Shown: positions 55,960 through 64,000 of the stretch, piece by piece
How the letters are laid out: each line of letters opens with the position of its first letter
Numbering within the stretch: position 1 is the first letter of the stretch
From: Verrucomicrobiota bacterium
GTDB taxonomy: Bacteria; Verrucomicrobiota; Verrucomicrobiia; Limisphaerales; UBA1319
Reading direction: 5' to 3'
NCBI GenBank assembly: GCA_022711435.1
Contig: JAKLFB010000016.1
Span: 62,001-126,000, forward strand
Length of the DNA: 64,000 nt
Made by a program: the position numbers and the translations under genes
Notes under the pieces: generated by a model
What the model was told of the DNA's origin: nothing
What the model saw: only the letters and a program-made list of their open reading frames with translations
Database searches by the model: none

Positions 55960-57072
55960 ATGCTGGATACCAACCATGAGCCGCCGGAACAGGCCCCGCG
56001 GCAGCCGCCGCAGGCCGCCGCCGATTCAGCGGCGGCCGGCCCCGTCTGCCCCGTGCCGTTGAGCGATTACCCGCAGGTGCTTCTGGCCCATGGAGGAGGC
56101 GGCAAGCTCATGGACCAGCTGATCCACCGCGTCTTCATGCCGGCCTTCCGAAACCCGACCCTCGATGCCTGCCACGACGGCGCCCGTCTCGCAATCGGGG
56201 GCGCGAGGCTGGCGCTGACCACCGACTCCTACGTGGTCCGCCCCCTCTTCTTCCCGGGGAGCGATATCGGCGCGCTCGCGGTCAATGGCACAGTCAACGA
56301 CCTTGCCATGTGCGGCGCCAGGCCCCTCTATCTCACCGCGGCGTTCATCCTTGAAGAAGGCCTGCCGATGGAGACGCTGGTCCGCGTCGTCGAGTCAATG
56401 CGCCGGGCGGCGGCCGCAGCCGGCGTTCAGATCGTCACGGGAGATACCAAGGTGGTCGACCAGGGCAAAGGCGACGGCGTCTATATCAATACCGCCGGCG
56501 TCGGGCTGCTCGAGTTCGACCAGGAGATCGGACCGGCCCGCGTCGAGCCCGGCGACGTCATCCTGGTCAATGGCGACCTGGGCCGCCACGGCATCGCCAT
56601 CATGGCCGTCCGCGAAGGCCTCGCGTTCGAGACGGAGATCCAGAGCGATTGCGCTCCGCTTCACAGCCCGGTCCTCGCCCTGCTCGAAGCCGGAATCCAG
56701 GTGCATTGCCTGCGCGACCTGACCCGGGGCGGGCTGGCCAGCGCGCTGGTCGAGATCGCCGAAACAGCGGGGCGATCGATCCAGATCGACCAGGCCGCCA
56801 TCCCGGTCGCCGATGAGGTCCAGGGCGCCTGCGAGCTGCTCGGCCTCGATCCCCTCTACGTCGCCAACGAAGGACGCTTCGTCGCGTTCGTCGCTCCCGC
56901 CGACGCCGAGCGAGCCCTCGCCCTGCTCCGGCGCTATGCGCCTTCCCTGCCCGCATGCGCAATCGGCCGGGTCATTGCCCCGTCCGAACCCCTGGTCACG
57001 ATCCGATCCATCATCGGCACATGGCGCATCGTCGACCGCCTCAGCGGCGAACAGCTGCCGCGCATCTGTTGA
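55960..57072 (+). CDS. hypE: hydrogenase maturation protein HypE
   Basis: A 370-residue AIR-synthase-type ATPase that dehydrates the thiocarbamate on its C-terminal Cys to cyanide for [NiFe]-hydrogenase. [60 protein letters not shown] and [16 protein letters not shown] are all present, and the protein ends with LPRIC, the substrate Cys. It is fully intact, yet no other hyp or hydrogenase genes are visible in the window. Confidence 0.95.
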   Translation: MLDTNHEPPEQAPRQPPQAAADSAAAGPVCPVPLSDYPQVLLAHGGGGKLMDQLIHRVFMPAFRNPTLDACHDGARLAIGGARLALTTDSYVVRPLFFPGSDIGALAVNGTVNDLAMCGARPLYLTAAFILEEGLPMETLVRVVESMRRAAAAAGVQIVTGDTKVVDQGKGDGVYINTAGVGLLEFDQEIGPARVEPGDVILVNGDLGRHGIAIMAVREGLAFETEIQSDCAPLHSPVLALLEAGIQVHCLRDLTRGGLASALVEIAETAGRSIQIDQAAIPVADEVQGACELLGLDPLYVANEGRFVAFVAPADAERALALLRRYAPSLPACAIGRVIAPSEPLVTIRSIIGTWRIVDRLSGEQLPRIC

Positions 57073-57078
57073 CCCGCC

Positions 57079-58047
57079 ATGCCTGATCTCATCCGCTGGG
57101 CGATCCTGGGCGCGGGGCGCATCGCCCGCAAATTCGCGGCGGACCTTGCGGCCGTCCCGGGCGCCCGCCTCGTTGCAGTGGGATCGCGCTCGGGCGAACG
57201 CGCCCGGGCCCTGGCCGCCGAGCTCGGCGCCCCTCGGGCGTATGACAGCTACGCCGGCCTGGCGGCCGATCCGGAGGCGGATGTGGTCTATGTCGCCACG
57301 CGCAACCATGCCCATCGCGAAGCGTGCGAGCTGGCCCTGGCCACCGGCAAGGGCGTGCTGTGCGAGAAACCGTTCGCCCTCGACGCAATGGAGGCCGCCG
57401 CCGTCATCGGCCGCGCCCGCGCCCGCCGCTGTTTCCTCATGGAAGCCATGTGGACCCGCTTCATCCCCGCCGTCCGGCAGTGGCGCCAATGGATCGATTC
57501 CGGACGCCTGGGCGAGGCGCGGCTCCTCCAGGTCGATTTCGGATTCCGCGCCGAGCCCGATCCTCGAAGCCGGCTCTTCGATCCCACCCTGGGCGGCGGG
57601 GCGCTGCTCGATGTGGGCGTCTATGCCGTGTCGCTGGCCTCGTGGCTCTTCGGGCCGCCCACGCGCATCGAGTCGACCGCCTGCATCGGCGAGACGGGCG
57701 TGGACGAATCCGTCGGCATTCTGCTGGATCACCCGGGCGGGAGGCTCTCCTTGCTGTCGGCAAGCATCCGCCTGGACACAGCGAAAACCGCGGTGGTTTA
57801 CGGAGCCGAAGGTGCCGCATGGCTCTCCTGCCCCTGGTGGAAGGCGCGCGCCGCGCGCCTCGAGCCCCGCACCGGCCATCCCGTGCAGATCGACCACCCC
57901 TTTCCAGGCAATGGATACCAGTTCGAGATCCAGGAGGTCCACCGCTGCCTCGCCCAGGGCCAAACCGAAAGCCCTGTCATGCCCCTGGCGGAGTCCCTCG
58001 AGATCATGAAAACGCTCGATGCAGTCCGCCGGCGCTGGAGCTCGTAG
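57079..58047 (+). CDS. cytoplasmic Gfo/Idh/MocA family oxidoreductase
   Basis: A 322-residue NAD(P)-dependent oxidoreductase. RWAILGAGRIARKFAADLA is the cofactor loop, YVATRNHAHREA follows, and CEKPFALDAMEA has the catalytic Lys. GGALLDVGVYAVSLASWLFG marks the C-terminal sheet domain. It lacks a signal peptide, unlike its paralogues at 29.7 and 43.5 kb, and resembles trans-dihydrodiol/xylose dehydrogenase-type members. It lies six bases after hypE, so the two may be co-transcribed. Confidence 0.88.
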   Translation: MPDLIRWAILGAGRIARKFAADLAAVPGARLVAVGSRSGERARALAAELGAPRAYDSYAGLAADPEADVVYVATRNHAHREACELALATGKGVLCEKPFALDAMEAAAVIGRARARRCFLMEAMWTRFIPAVRQWRQWIDSGRLGEARLLQVDFGFRAEPDPRSRLFDPTLGGGALLDVGVYAVSLASWLFGPPTRIESTACIGETGVDESVGILLDHPGGRLSLLSASIRLDTAKTAVVYGAEGAAWLSCPWWKARAARLEPRTGHPVQIDHPFPGNGYQFEIQEVHRCLAQGQTESPVMPLAESLEIMKTLDAVRRRWSS

Positions 58048-58092
58048 ATGCTCGCCATCCCCGCGCCCCGAGGAAATCCATTTGTCAAATAT

Positions 58093-59187
58093 TTAGATGC
58101 GACCCCATTGCCTTCCCTTTCGGATGGTGCTGCGCCATCCCGCATAATCGAGGTAGAGGCGCGTCGAGTCCGGATGCCCGGCGAAGGCCCCGGTGCCGGG
58201 GCGGTTCATCAATCCCTGGTACTGATAAATGAGGATCGTGTCGGTGTAGGGCGAGACGGCCTCGAGCTGGGCTCGGACCCGATCCCAGGGGGCGGGGATC
58301 AGGGGGGTGGCCTGTCGATTCGGAGGCCCTTCCCACGCGAACACCTCCACATCCGCCCACAGCGCCCGTTGCGGGACGCGGTCGTGCGCCCGCCGCAGCA
58401 CCGCAAACGCCTGCTCGCTTTGAGCCGGCGTCATTCGCAGACACCCGACTTCGTCCTGGTAAGCGACGATGTCCACATCGAGCCTCTCGAGCTGGAGGAC
58501 GAACCGGTCGTCGCAGACGGCCCGGTTCGTCCCGTACGGCGCGGTGAGGGTTTTGGCTTTGGGGGTGAGCTGGCGGGCCTCGCGGCTGCTGGCGTTGACG
58601 TAGGCGATGAACGCATCGGCGAAATACGGGGAGAGAGAGGCTTCGTTGGGCCAATACCAGCCGTGGAAGCTCGGATGATGGCTGTAGCGCCGGGCGATCT
58701 CCTCCATCATCTGAAAGCGCTTCCGCGCTCGATCCGGGCTGCTCAGCGCCTGGGCATCCCATTCGGCGTACCAATCGCTGCTGATGAAGAACTTGACATG
58801 GCGCCGGTCGGCGGCGGCGAGCATCGCCTCGATGGGGTCGGGGCAGGCCATCTCCAGCTTGGGCAGCAGGGGCGTGTCGTAGAACGCCCTGCCGCCTTTG
58901 GCAATGGCCAGCAGGACGAGATATTCCATGCCGATGTCCGCCGCATCCTCGACCGCGGCCTGCCACTGATCGGCGGTGAACCGGAGGCAGGCATCGTTCC
59001 AGTACACGTGCCGCCGGTCGTCCCACCAGACGCTGATCCAGCTGCCGCGGATCGGCTGAAGGGCGGCGCCGCGAGGGGCGAGCGATGCGCAAGAGGCGGC
59101 GAAGGGAGCGGCGAGCGCGCCAGCGCCGATGGTCTTCAGGAAGCGCCGGCGAGGGGCCGGATGGGGGGGCGAGGAATCAGGCTTCAC
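58093..59187 (-). CDS. twin-arginine-exported TIM-barrel protein (DUF4434-like)
   Basis: A 364-residue protein. APRRRFLKTIGAGALAAPFA is a twin-arginine signal, and the GTG at 59187 places it 12 residues from the start (a TTG at 59256 is less likely). The mature part reads like a glycoside-hydrolase-type barrel: GSWISVWWDDRRHVYWND, FHGWYWPNEASLSPYFADAF, DIVAYQDEVGCLRM and WADVEVFAWEG carry acidic residues at strand ends. Substrate unknown; the DUF4434 assignment is from resemblance. Confidence 0.7.
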   Translation of the reverse strand: MKPDSSPPHPAPRRRFLKTIGAGALAAPFAASCASLAPRGAALQPIRGSWISVWWDDRRHVYWNDACLRFTADQWQAAVEDAADIGMEYLVLLAIAKGGRAFYDTPLLPKLEMACPDPIEAMLAAADRRHVKFFISSDWYAEWDAQALSSPDRARKRFQMMEEIARRYSHHPSFHGWYWPNEASLSPYFADAFIAYVNASSREARQLTPKAKTLTAPYGTNRAVCDDRFVLQLERLDVDIVAYQDEVGCLRMTPAQSEQAFAVLRRAHDRVPQRALWADVEVFAWEGPPNRQATPLIPAPWDRVRAQLEAVSPYTDTILIYQYQGLMNRPGTGAFAGHPDSTRLYLDYAGWRSTIRKGRQWGRI

Positions 59188-59239
59188 AGGAAGGGCTTGG
59201 CAGGTTGTGGCTGGTTGCGAAGCGATGCAGAGGCCTCCG

Positions 59240-59626
59240 TCAACCGCGCCAGTCAAAGGCCCCCTTGCGGACTGCGTGGAGATACCCCACCAGCAGCACG
59301 CCCACGAACACCAGCACTCCGCCCAGCACGGCCGGGGCCTGCCCGGCCAGCATCTCCCGGTAGACCACTGCCCACGGATACAGAAAGACCACCGCGATAT
59401 CGAACAGGATGAACAGCATGGCCACCCGATGGAACTTCACGGCGAACCGGCCGCCGCCCGGCTGGACCGGCAGCATCCCGCATTCGTAGGCGCTGTCCTT
59501 GATCGGCGGACGCCGCCCTCGCGGACCGAGCGCCGCCGACGCCGCCAGCATCCCCCCGATCAGCCCCAGAGCCACCAGCAAGAGAATCAGCACGGGCGCG
59601 TACTGCCATATCTGCTGCTCGACCAT
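59240..59626 (-). CDS. nuoA: NADH-quinone oxidoreductase subunit A
   Basis: A 128-residue complex I subunit with three helices: residues ~9-30, ~64-85 and ~92-115. YECGMLPVQPGGGRFAVKFH is the conserved loop that lies near the quinone site, and LFILFDIAVVFLYPWAVV the second helix. Full length. The gene next in the same direction is the DUF4434-like gene, not nuoB, so it is separated from the rest of the complex I genes. Confidence 0.93.
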   Translation of the reverse strand: MVEQQIWQYAPVLILLLVALGLIGGMLAASAALGPRGRRPPIKDSAYECGMLPVQPGGGRFAVKFHRVAMLFILFDIAVVFLYPWAVVYREMLAGQAPAVLGGVLVFVGVLLVGYLHAVRKGAFDWRG

Positions 59627-59721
59627 GCCGGCACCATAAAAACCCGCGAGCCGGCGCGCAAGCCCATTCCCGGAGCGACAATTGGCTGGTTTTTTCGGCT
59701 CGTTTGCCGATCCTGTCCTTC

Positions 59722-60894
59722 ATGAAAGGCAAATCATCGCTCGTCATCTGGCAAATGGTTGGCCTGTTGGCGCTGGGAATCGATGCGGCTGGAGCGGAGC
59801 ACCATCGCGCGACACGTCTGGGCGGCCTGGCCACACGGTTCGCCCCGCCGCTGGCAACGCCCGAGGATCTGCGGGCCCGGTTTCGCGATCCGCAATTGAA
59901 GCCGGACATCGCCTCAGTGCTCGACCAATGGGGTTGGAAGGGGAATCTGGACGATCTGCATCGGGCAGCCCAGACCCACCCGATCGCCGAGGTGAGCATC
60001 CCGGTAGGCCACACCATGCCGTTCATGTCGTCGAGGGAGCGAGGCAAGCCCGTGTGCCTGCGCCAGGTGCTCTGGGCCGGGAAGGAGCCGATCTCGGCCT
60101 ACGCATTCACCTTCGCGTCCAATGGCAGGCGCTACCGATGCGTGACGCCCAAACCGTGCAGCAACTTCTTCCTCGAGGACCTCGGCGACGACGACCGGCA
60201 CCAGCTGGCGCTCGACTGCAGCGCTCCCGAGCAGATGGTGCTCGGCTGCCCCGTGCGCCTCTGCATGACCCTCCGCAATGCCGGCAACGTCATCGAGCCG
60301 AAAACCACCTTGGCGCTGCCAGCCCCGGCCGGCGGCCGCATCGTCAGCGCATCCGACCCGGGCGTGGTCACCGAGGCCGGCGCAACGTGGGAGATCTCCA
60401 ACCTGGCCCCGAACGCCACGCGGCAGATCTGCGCGGTGGTCGCCGCTGACGCGCTCGGCTCGGTCTCCTTCCAGCCGTCGGCCCGGGGCACGAAGGCCGG
60501 CCCTGTGCAGAGCGCGTGCCGGTCCAAAGTCATCGGCGTGCCCGCCATCCTCCTGGAGGTCGGCGACCTCGAGGATCCGATCGAGATCGGCAAGGAGGTC
60601 ACCTACGAGATCCGCGTCACCAACCAAGGCACCGCCGACGGCACGAACATCCGGCTGGTCTGCCGCCTGCCCGCCAGCCAGGAATACGTTTCCGGCTCGG
60701 GCGCAACCCCCATCCGGGCCAGCGCCGGCGTCCTCGAGGTCGATCCTTATCCTTCCCTGGCCTCCAAAGCCCGCGTGTCGTGGCGGATCGTAACCAAGGC
60801 GCTCAGGGCCGACGACGCCCGATTCCGGGTCGAGCTCAGCAGCGATCAGTTCAATCCTCCCATCAACGAAGTGGAATCCACCCAGCAGTATTAG
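59722..60894 (+). CDS. secreted DUF11/CARDB-repeat protein
   Basis: A 390-residue protein with a signal peptide (MKGKSSLVIWQMVGLLALGI). The N-terminal ~150 residues have paired Cys but no recognised domain. Two beta-sandwich repeats follow: CMTLRNAGNVIEPKTTLALP near 190 and EIRVTNQGTADGTNIRLVCR near 300, typical of DUF11/CARDB modules that link extracellular proteins. Function unknown. Its TAG stop is part of the hairpin that follows. Confidence 0.75.
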   Translation: MKGKSSLVIWQMVGLLALGIDAAGAEHHRATRLGGLATRFAPPLATPEDLRARFRDPQLKPDIASVLDQWGWKGNLDDLHRAAQTHPIAEVSIPVGHTMPFMSSRERGKPVCLRQVLWAGKEPISAYAFTFASNGRRYRCVTPKPCSNFFLEDLGDDDRHQLALDCSAPEQMVLGCPVRLCMTLRNAGNVIEPKTTLALPAPAGGRIVSASDPGVVTEAGATWEISNLAPNATRQICAVVAADALGSVSFQPSARGTKAGPVQSACRSKVIGVPAILLEVGDLEDPIEIGKEVTYEIRVTNQGTADGTNIRLVCRLPASQEYVSGSGATPIRASAGVLEVDPYPSLASKARVSWRIVTKALRADDARFRVELSSDQFNPPINEVESTQQY

Positions 60895-60923
60895 AGCGTG
60901 CTCGGAAATTCCCAAACAAGCTC
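60894..60923. repeat. short palindromic element at a stop codon (copy R4)
   Basis: A 30-base near-palindrome centred on AAATT: arms GAGCGTGCTCGGAAA and TTCCCAAACAAGCTC agree at 11 of 15 positions. It begins at the last base of the stop codon TAG. Sequence differs from copies R1-R3, so membership of the same family is a structural guess. Confidence 0.4.
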
Positions 60924-60983
60924 TGAGCGTGTCGCCCGGGCTTGCGCGCGGGGACGGTTTGGCTGTACAAGCTGAGGCCACAA

Positions 60984-62303
60984 ATGATGCAAACGTCCAG
61001 AAAGAACCAAACGGTCCTGTTCGCGTTTCTCATGGTCGCGTCCCTGTTTTTCATCTGGGGATTCTGCCATGCCATGCTCGATGTGCTGAACAAGCATTTT
61101 CAAAACATACTGCATGTGAGCAAAACGCAGTCGGGGTTCATCCAGACGTCGGTCTTTGGCGCCTATTTTCTGCTGGCGCTCCCATCGGCGCTGCTGATTC
61201 GCCGGATCGGGTATCAGAAGGGGATCCTCTTGGGGCTGGTGGTGGTGGCGGCGGGCGCATTCCTGTTCGTGCCAGCCGGGCTGTGGTTCAAGACGTTCTG
61301 GTCGTTTCTGTTCGCCCTGTTCGTCCTGTCGAGCGGGCTGGCCTGCATCGAGACAGCGGCCAATCCCTACGTCACGGTTCTCGGCCCCAAGGATGGCGCG
61401 GCAGCGCGCCTATCGGTCGCGCAGGCCTTCAACTCCGTGGCCTACATCATCGCGCCCACGGTCGGCGGGGCGCTGATCTTCGGCAAGCGCCACGAGGTGG
61501 GAACGCCGGTGGAGTTCGGCGGGCTGCTGATCCCTTACGTGGTGCTGGGCTGCGTCGTGCTGGTGGTGTTCGGCGTGTTCTGGTTCATCCAGCTTCCCGT
61601 CATCGACGACGCGTCGACCAATCCGGATGCGGCGGAGGACGCCTCGGTGCACCGGGCGCCTCTGAGCCGCCAGCCGCATTTCACGTTCGGCATTGTCACC
61701 CAGTTCCTCTATATCGCGGCGCAGGTCGGGGTGAACGCCTTTGCGGTGAACTACATCCTCGAAAACGCCATCACCAAGGATGCCTCGGGCGCGACGGTGA
61801 TGGACTCGCTGTTTTCGTGGTACGGGACGATCACAGGGGCGGCGACGCCGGAGGCGACGGCGGCCTACGTGATCACCATCGCCATGGTTCTGTACGCGGC
61901 CGGCCGGTTCTCGGGGGCGGCCATCACGAAAATCATCCGTCCCAACCTGCTTCTCTCGCTCTATGGCATTGCCAACTGCGCCATCATCGCGATCGTCATG
62001 GCCGACATCAAACACGTCTCATGGCTGGTGCTGCCGTTCTGCTGGCTGTTCATGTCGATCATGTTCCCGTTCATCTTCGCGATGAGCCTGCGCAATTTGG
62101 GCGAGCGGACCAAGCTGGCCGCCTCGTTCCAGATCATGTCCATCGTCGGGGGCGCGATCGCCCCTCCGCTGATGGGCTGGCTAGCCGATCAGTACCATAG
62201 CATGGCGATCTGCTTCATTCTGCCGCTGATCGGATTCGTCGCTACGACCCTTTACGGCTTCGCCTACCCGCGGCTGCTGGAGAAATCGCGCCTGGCCGTC
62301 TGA
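60984..62303 (+). CDS. FucP-type sugar/proton symporter (MFS)
   Basis: A 439-residue, about 12-helix transporter. FFIWGFCHAMLDVLNKHFQN is the hallmark of the fucose permease family. FGAYFLLALPSALLIRRIGY and CIETAANPYVTVLGP, with the conserved Asn-Pro motif, follow. It probably imports a hexose such as fucose, glucose or galactose. GAGG sits nine bases before ATG 60984. With uxaC nearby it fits a polysaccharide-degrading lifestyle. Confidence 0.9.
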   Translation: MMQTSRKNQTVLFAFLMVASLFFIWGFCHAMLDVLNKHFQNILHVSKTQSGFIQTSVFGAYFLLALPSALLIRRIGYQKGILLGLVVVAAGAFLFVPAGLWFKTFWSFLFALFVLSSGLACIETAANPYVTVLGPKDGAAARLSVAQAFNSVAYIIAPTVGGALIFGKRHEVGTPVEFGGLLIPYVVLGCVVLVVFGVFWFIQLPVIDDASTNPDAAEDASVHRAPLSRQPHFTFGIVTQFLYIAAQVGVNAFAVNYILENAITKDASGATVMDSLFSWYGTITGAATPEATAAYVITIAMVLYAAGRFSGAAITKIIRPNLLLSLYGIANCAIIAIVMADIKHVSWLVLPFCWLFMSIMFPFIFAMSLRNLGERTKLAASFQIMSIVGGAIAPPLMGWLADQYHSMAICFILPLIGFVATTLYGFAYPRLLEKSRLAV

Positions 62304-62409
62304 ACGGCCCCGCCCCGAGGAGCCCGTGGGCGCCGGTCGATCGCCCTCGAGCTCGAGACTGGCATGGACAGCGGCCGCGCCGAGCCCGCCCCGCCCAGCC
62401 ACCTGCGCC

Positions 62410-62437
62410 TTGACGTACGGCATAGGACCGATAGGCT
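62410..62437 (+). promoter_or_regulatory. possible promoter of the pseudopilin gene
   Basis: TTGACG (62410-62415), 16-base spacer, TAGGCT (62432-62437). Both boxes are imperfect. It would start transcription at or next to the GTG 62444. The 140 bases between the MFS gene and the pseudopilin hold nothing else recognised. Confidence 0.3.
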
Positions 62438-62443
62438 GGCGCC

Positions 62444-63244
<801 letters not shown>

Positions 63245-63245
63245 T

Positions 63246-63531
63246 CCTTAGTGGTCCGTTTCACAAATAAGGTTACGTATGTCACGAGCGCCGCGGGCTG
63301 GGCGGCTAGGCGCGCCGAGGGAGCATAGCTGCCAGAGCTCTGTGACCGAGGCGCAACAACGCCGCACGGCCCGCGCCGCCGTGACCCGGAGGGCTGGGGC
63401 GCTTTGGCCCGCGGGCTTCGTGGCTCGGTCGGTCGAGTATCGCAGGGGATACACTCCCTTCCTCGCGCCTCGCCCGCGGGCCAAATCGCTCCCAGCATAC
63501 GTGACCGTATTTGTGAAATGGACCACTTAGG
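63246..63531. mobile_element. 286-base foldback element with 36-base terminal inverted repeats (copy R5)
   Basis: The ends 63246-63281 and 63496-63531 are inverted repeats with 32 of 36 matching, starting CCTTAGTGGTCCGTTTCACA. The interior shares GCTCGGTCGGTCGAGTATC (63423-63441) and GGGGATACACTCCCT with the element at 42963-43244 in the same orientation, and also folds back on itself. The outer ends differ between the two, so they are subfamilies. It starts one base after the pseudopilin stop. No gene inside. Confidence 0.8.
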
Positions 63532-63568
63532 CTTGTGTTCGGCCCTCGATCGCTTAAGGTGTGCCTCC

Positions 63569-64000
63569 GTGGAGCTGGAACGAAATCTGCACGAAATTCG
63601 GGCGCGCATGATCGCCGCCTGCTGCAGGGCCGGACGCGATCCGGAAACCGTCCGGCTCCTGGCAGTCACGAAGAACCAGCCGCCCGACCGCGTCCGCGAG
63701 GCGGTGGACCTGGGCCTCCGATGGTTCGGGGAAAACCGGATTCAGGAGGCCAAGGCAAAAATACCGCTCTGCCCGAGCCACCTCCACTGGCATTTCATCG
63801 GCCATCTCCAATCCAACAAATGCCGGGATGCCGCCCACGGTTTCTCGGTGATCGAGAGCGTGGACAGCTTGAGCCTGGCGCGGGAATTGGAGAAATGGGC
63901 GGCTCGATCCGGCAAGAAGATCCCTGTGCTGCTCGAGGTCAACGTGGCGGGTGAATCCTCGAAGTTCGGCTATCGCCCTGAAGCGCTCCGGGCCGAGCTC
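63569..64000 (+). CDS. YggS-family PLP homeostasis protein (3' partial)
   Basis: The first 144 residues of a pyridoxal-phosphate-binding protein that continues past the window end. LLAVTKNQPPDRVREAV has the PLP-binding Lys, WFGENRIQEAKAKI and WHFIGHLQSNKCRD follow, and VLLEVNVAGESSKFG is a signature segment. Starts at GTG 63569, from which the frame stays open to the last base. A second possible start is ATG 63608. Confidence 0.92.
   Translation, partial: MELERNLHEIRARMIAACCRAGRDPETVRLLAVTKNQPPDRVREAVDLGLRWFGENRIQEAKAKIPLCPSHLHWHFIGHLQSNKCRDAAHGFSVIESVDSLSLARELEKWAARSGKKIPVLLEVNVAGESSKFGYRPEALRAEL

Noticed and set aside
63248..63530. Two frames of 80-90 codons on both strands inside the second foldback element.
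   Set aside because: Same reason: coding potential follows from the repeat sequence and neither frame matches a protein family.

Overview
The window is GC-rich bacterial chromosome, and gene content points to Verrucomicrobiota (inference; Limisphaerales/Pedosphaera-like is my best guess). Supporting traits are a pseudopilin with a [17 protein letters not shown] helix, twin-arginine Gfo/Idh/MocA oxidoreductases, a LamG protein ending in an FYRL module, the heptose/KDO genes of an LPS-bearing cell, an Mla-type lipid transporter, the b558-type succinate dehydrogenase and an inserted-domain IspG. No rRNA, tRNA or CRISPR array was seen.

Layout. 0-0.7 kb: 3' end of a LamG-type exported protein. 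0.7-11.6 kb (minus strand): one tightly overlapped surface-polysaccharide operon that appears to make a CDP-linked, C-methyl-branched deoxysugar (rfbF, rfbG, C-methyltransferase, 3,5-epimerase, reductase, CmcI-family enzyme) and then transfers it (two GT2 enzymes, a YfhO-like membrane protein, a methyltransferase). 12-24.9 kb (plus strand): SGNH hydrolase; rfaE1-gmhB-kdsB-pyrG-folC; sdhCAB; a cupin, an enolase-superfamily enzyme and a methyltransferase. 24.9-29.6 kb: a GT4 gene, then an accessory patch with two gene remnants (NamZ-like and DUF262/HNH), a nucleotidyltransferase with a small overlapping partner, and a secreted protein/small protein pair that looks like a toxin and its immunity factor. 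29.7-38.6 kb: Gfo/Idh protein, SPFH protein with an Arc-like regulator behind a near-consensus promoter, a MacAB-type exporter in four genes, a Ser/Thr kinase and a small CBM48 protein. 38.7-48.3 kb: purA, uppS, cdsA and dxr on plus, with ispG and rseP on minus, so isoprenoid, phospholipid and envelope-stress functions lie together. 48.5-53.6 kb: a coiled-coil protein and mlaEFD with a TPR lipoprotein. 53.6-64 kb: uxaC, a twin-arginine cupredoxin-like protein, an isolated hypE, oxidoreductases, an isolated nuoA, a DUF11 protein, a FucP-type sugar transporter, a pseudopilin and the start of a YggS-family gene.

Two patterns cut across the gene list. First, palindromic elements sit directly after stop codons at five places. 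Two of them are about 285-bp foldback elements sharing a core, with 34-36-bp terminal inverted repeats (42963-43244 and 63246-63531); the others are 30-39-bp hairpins. Second, the plus strand is G-rich on the left and mostly C-rich on the right regardless of gene direction, switching around 25-30 kb where the decayed accessory patch lies. That is what a replication terminus, or an inversion boundary, would look like.
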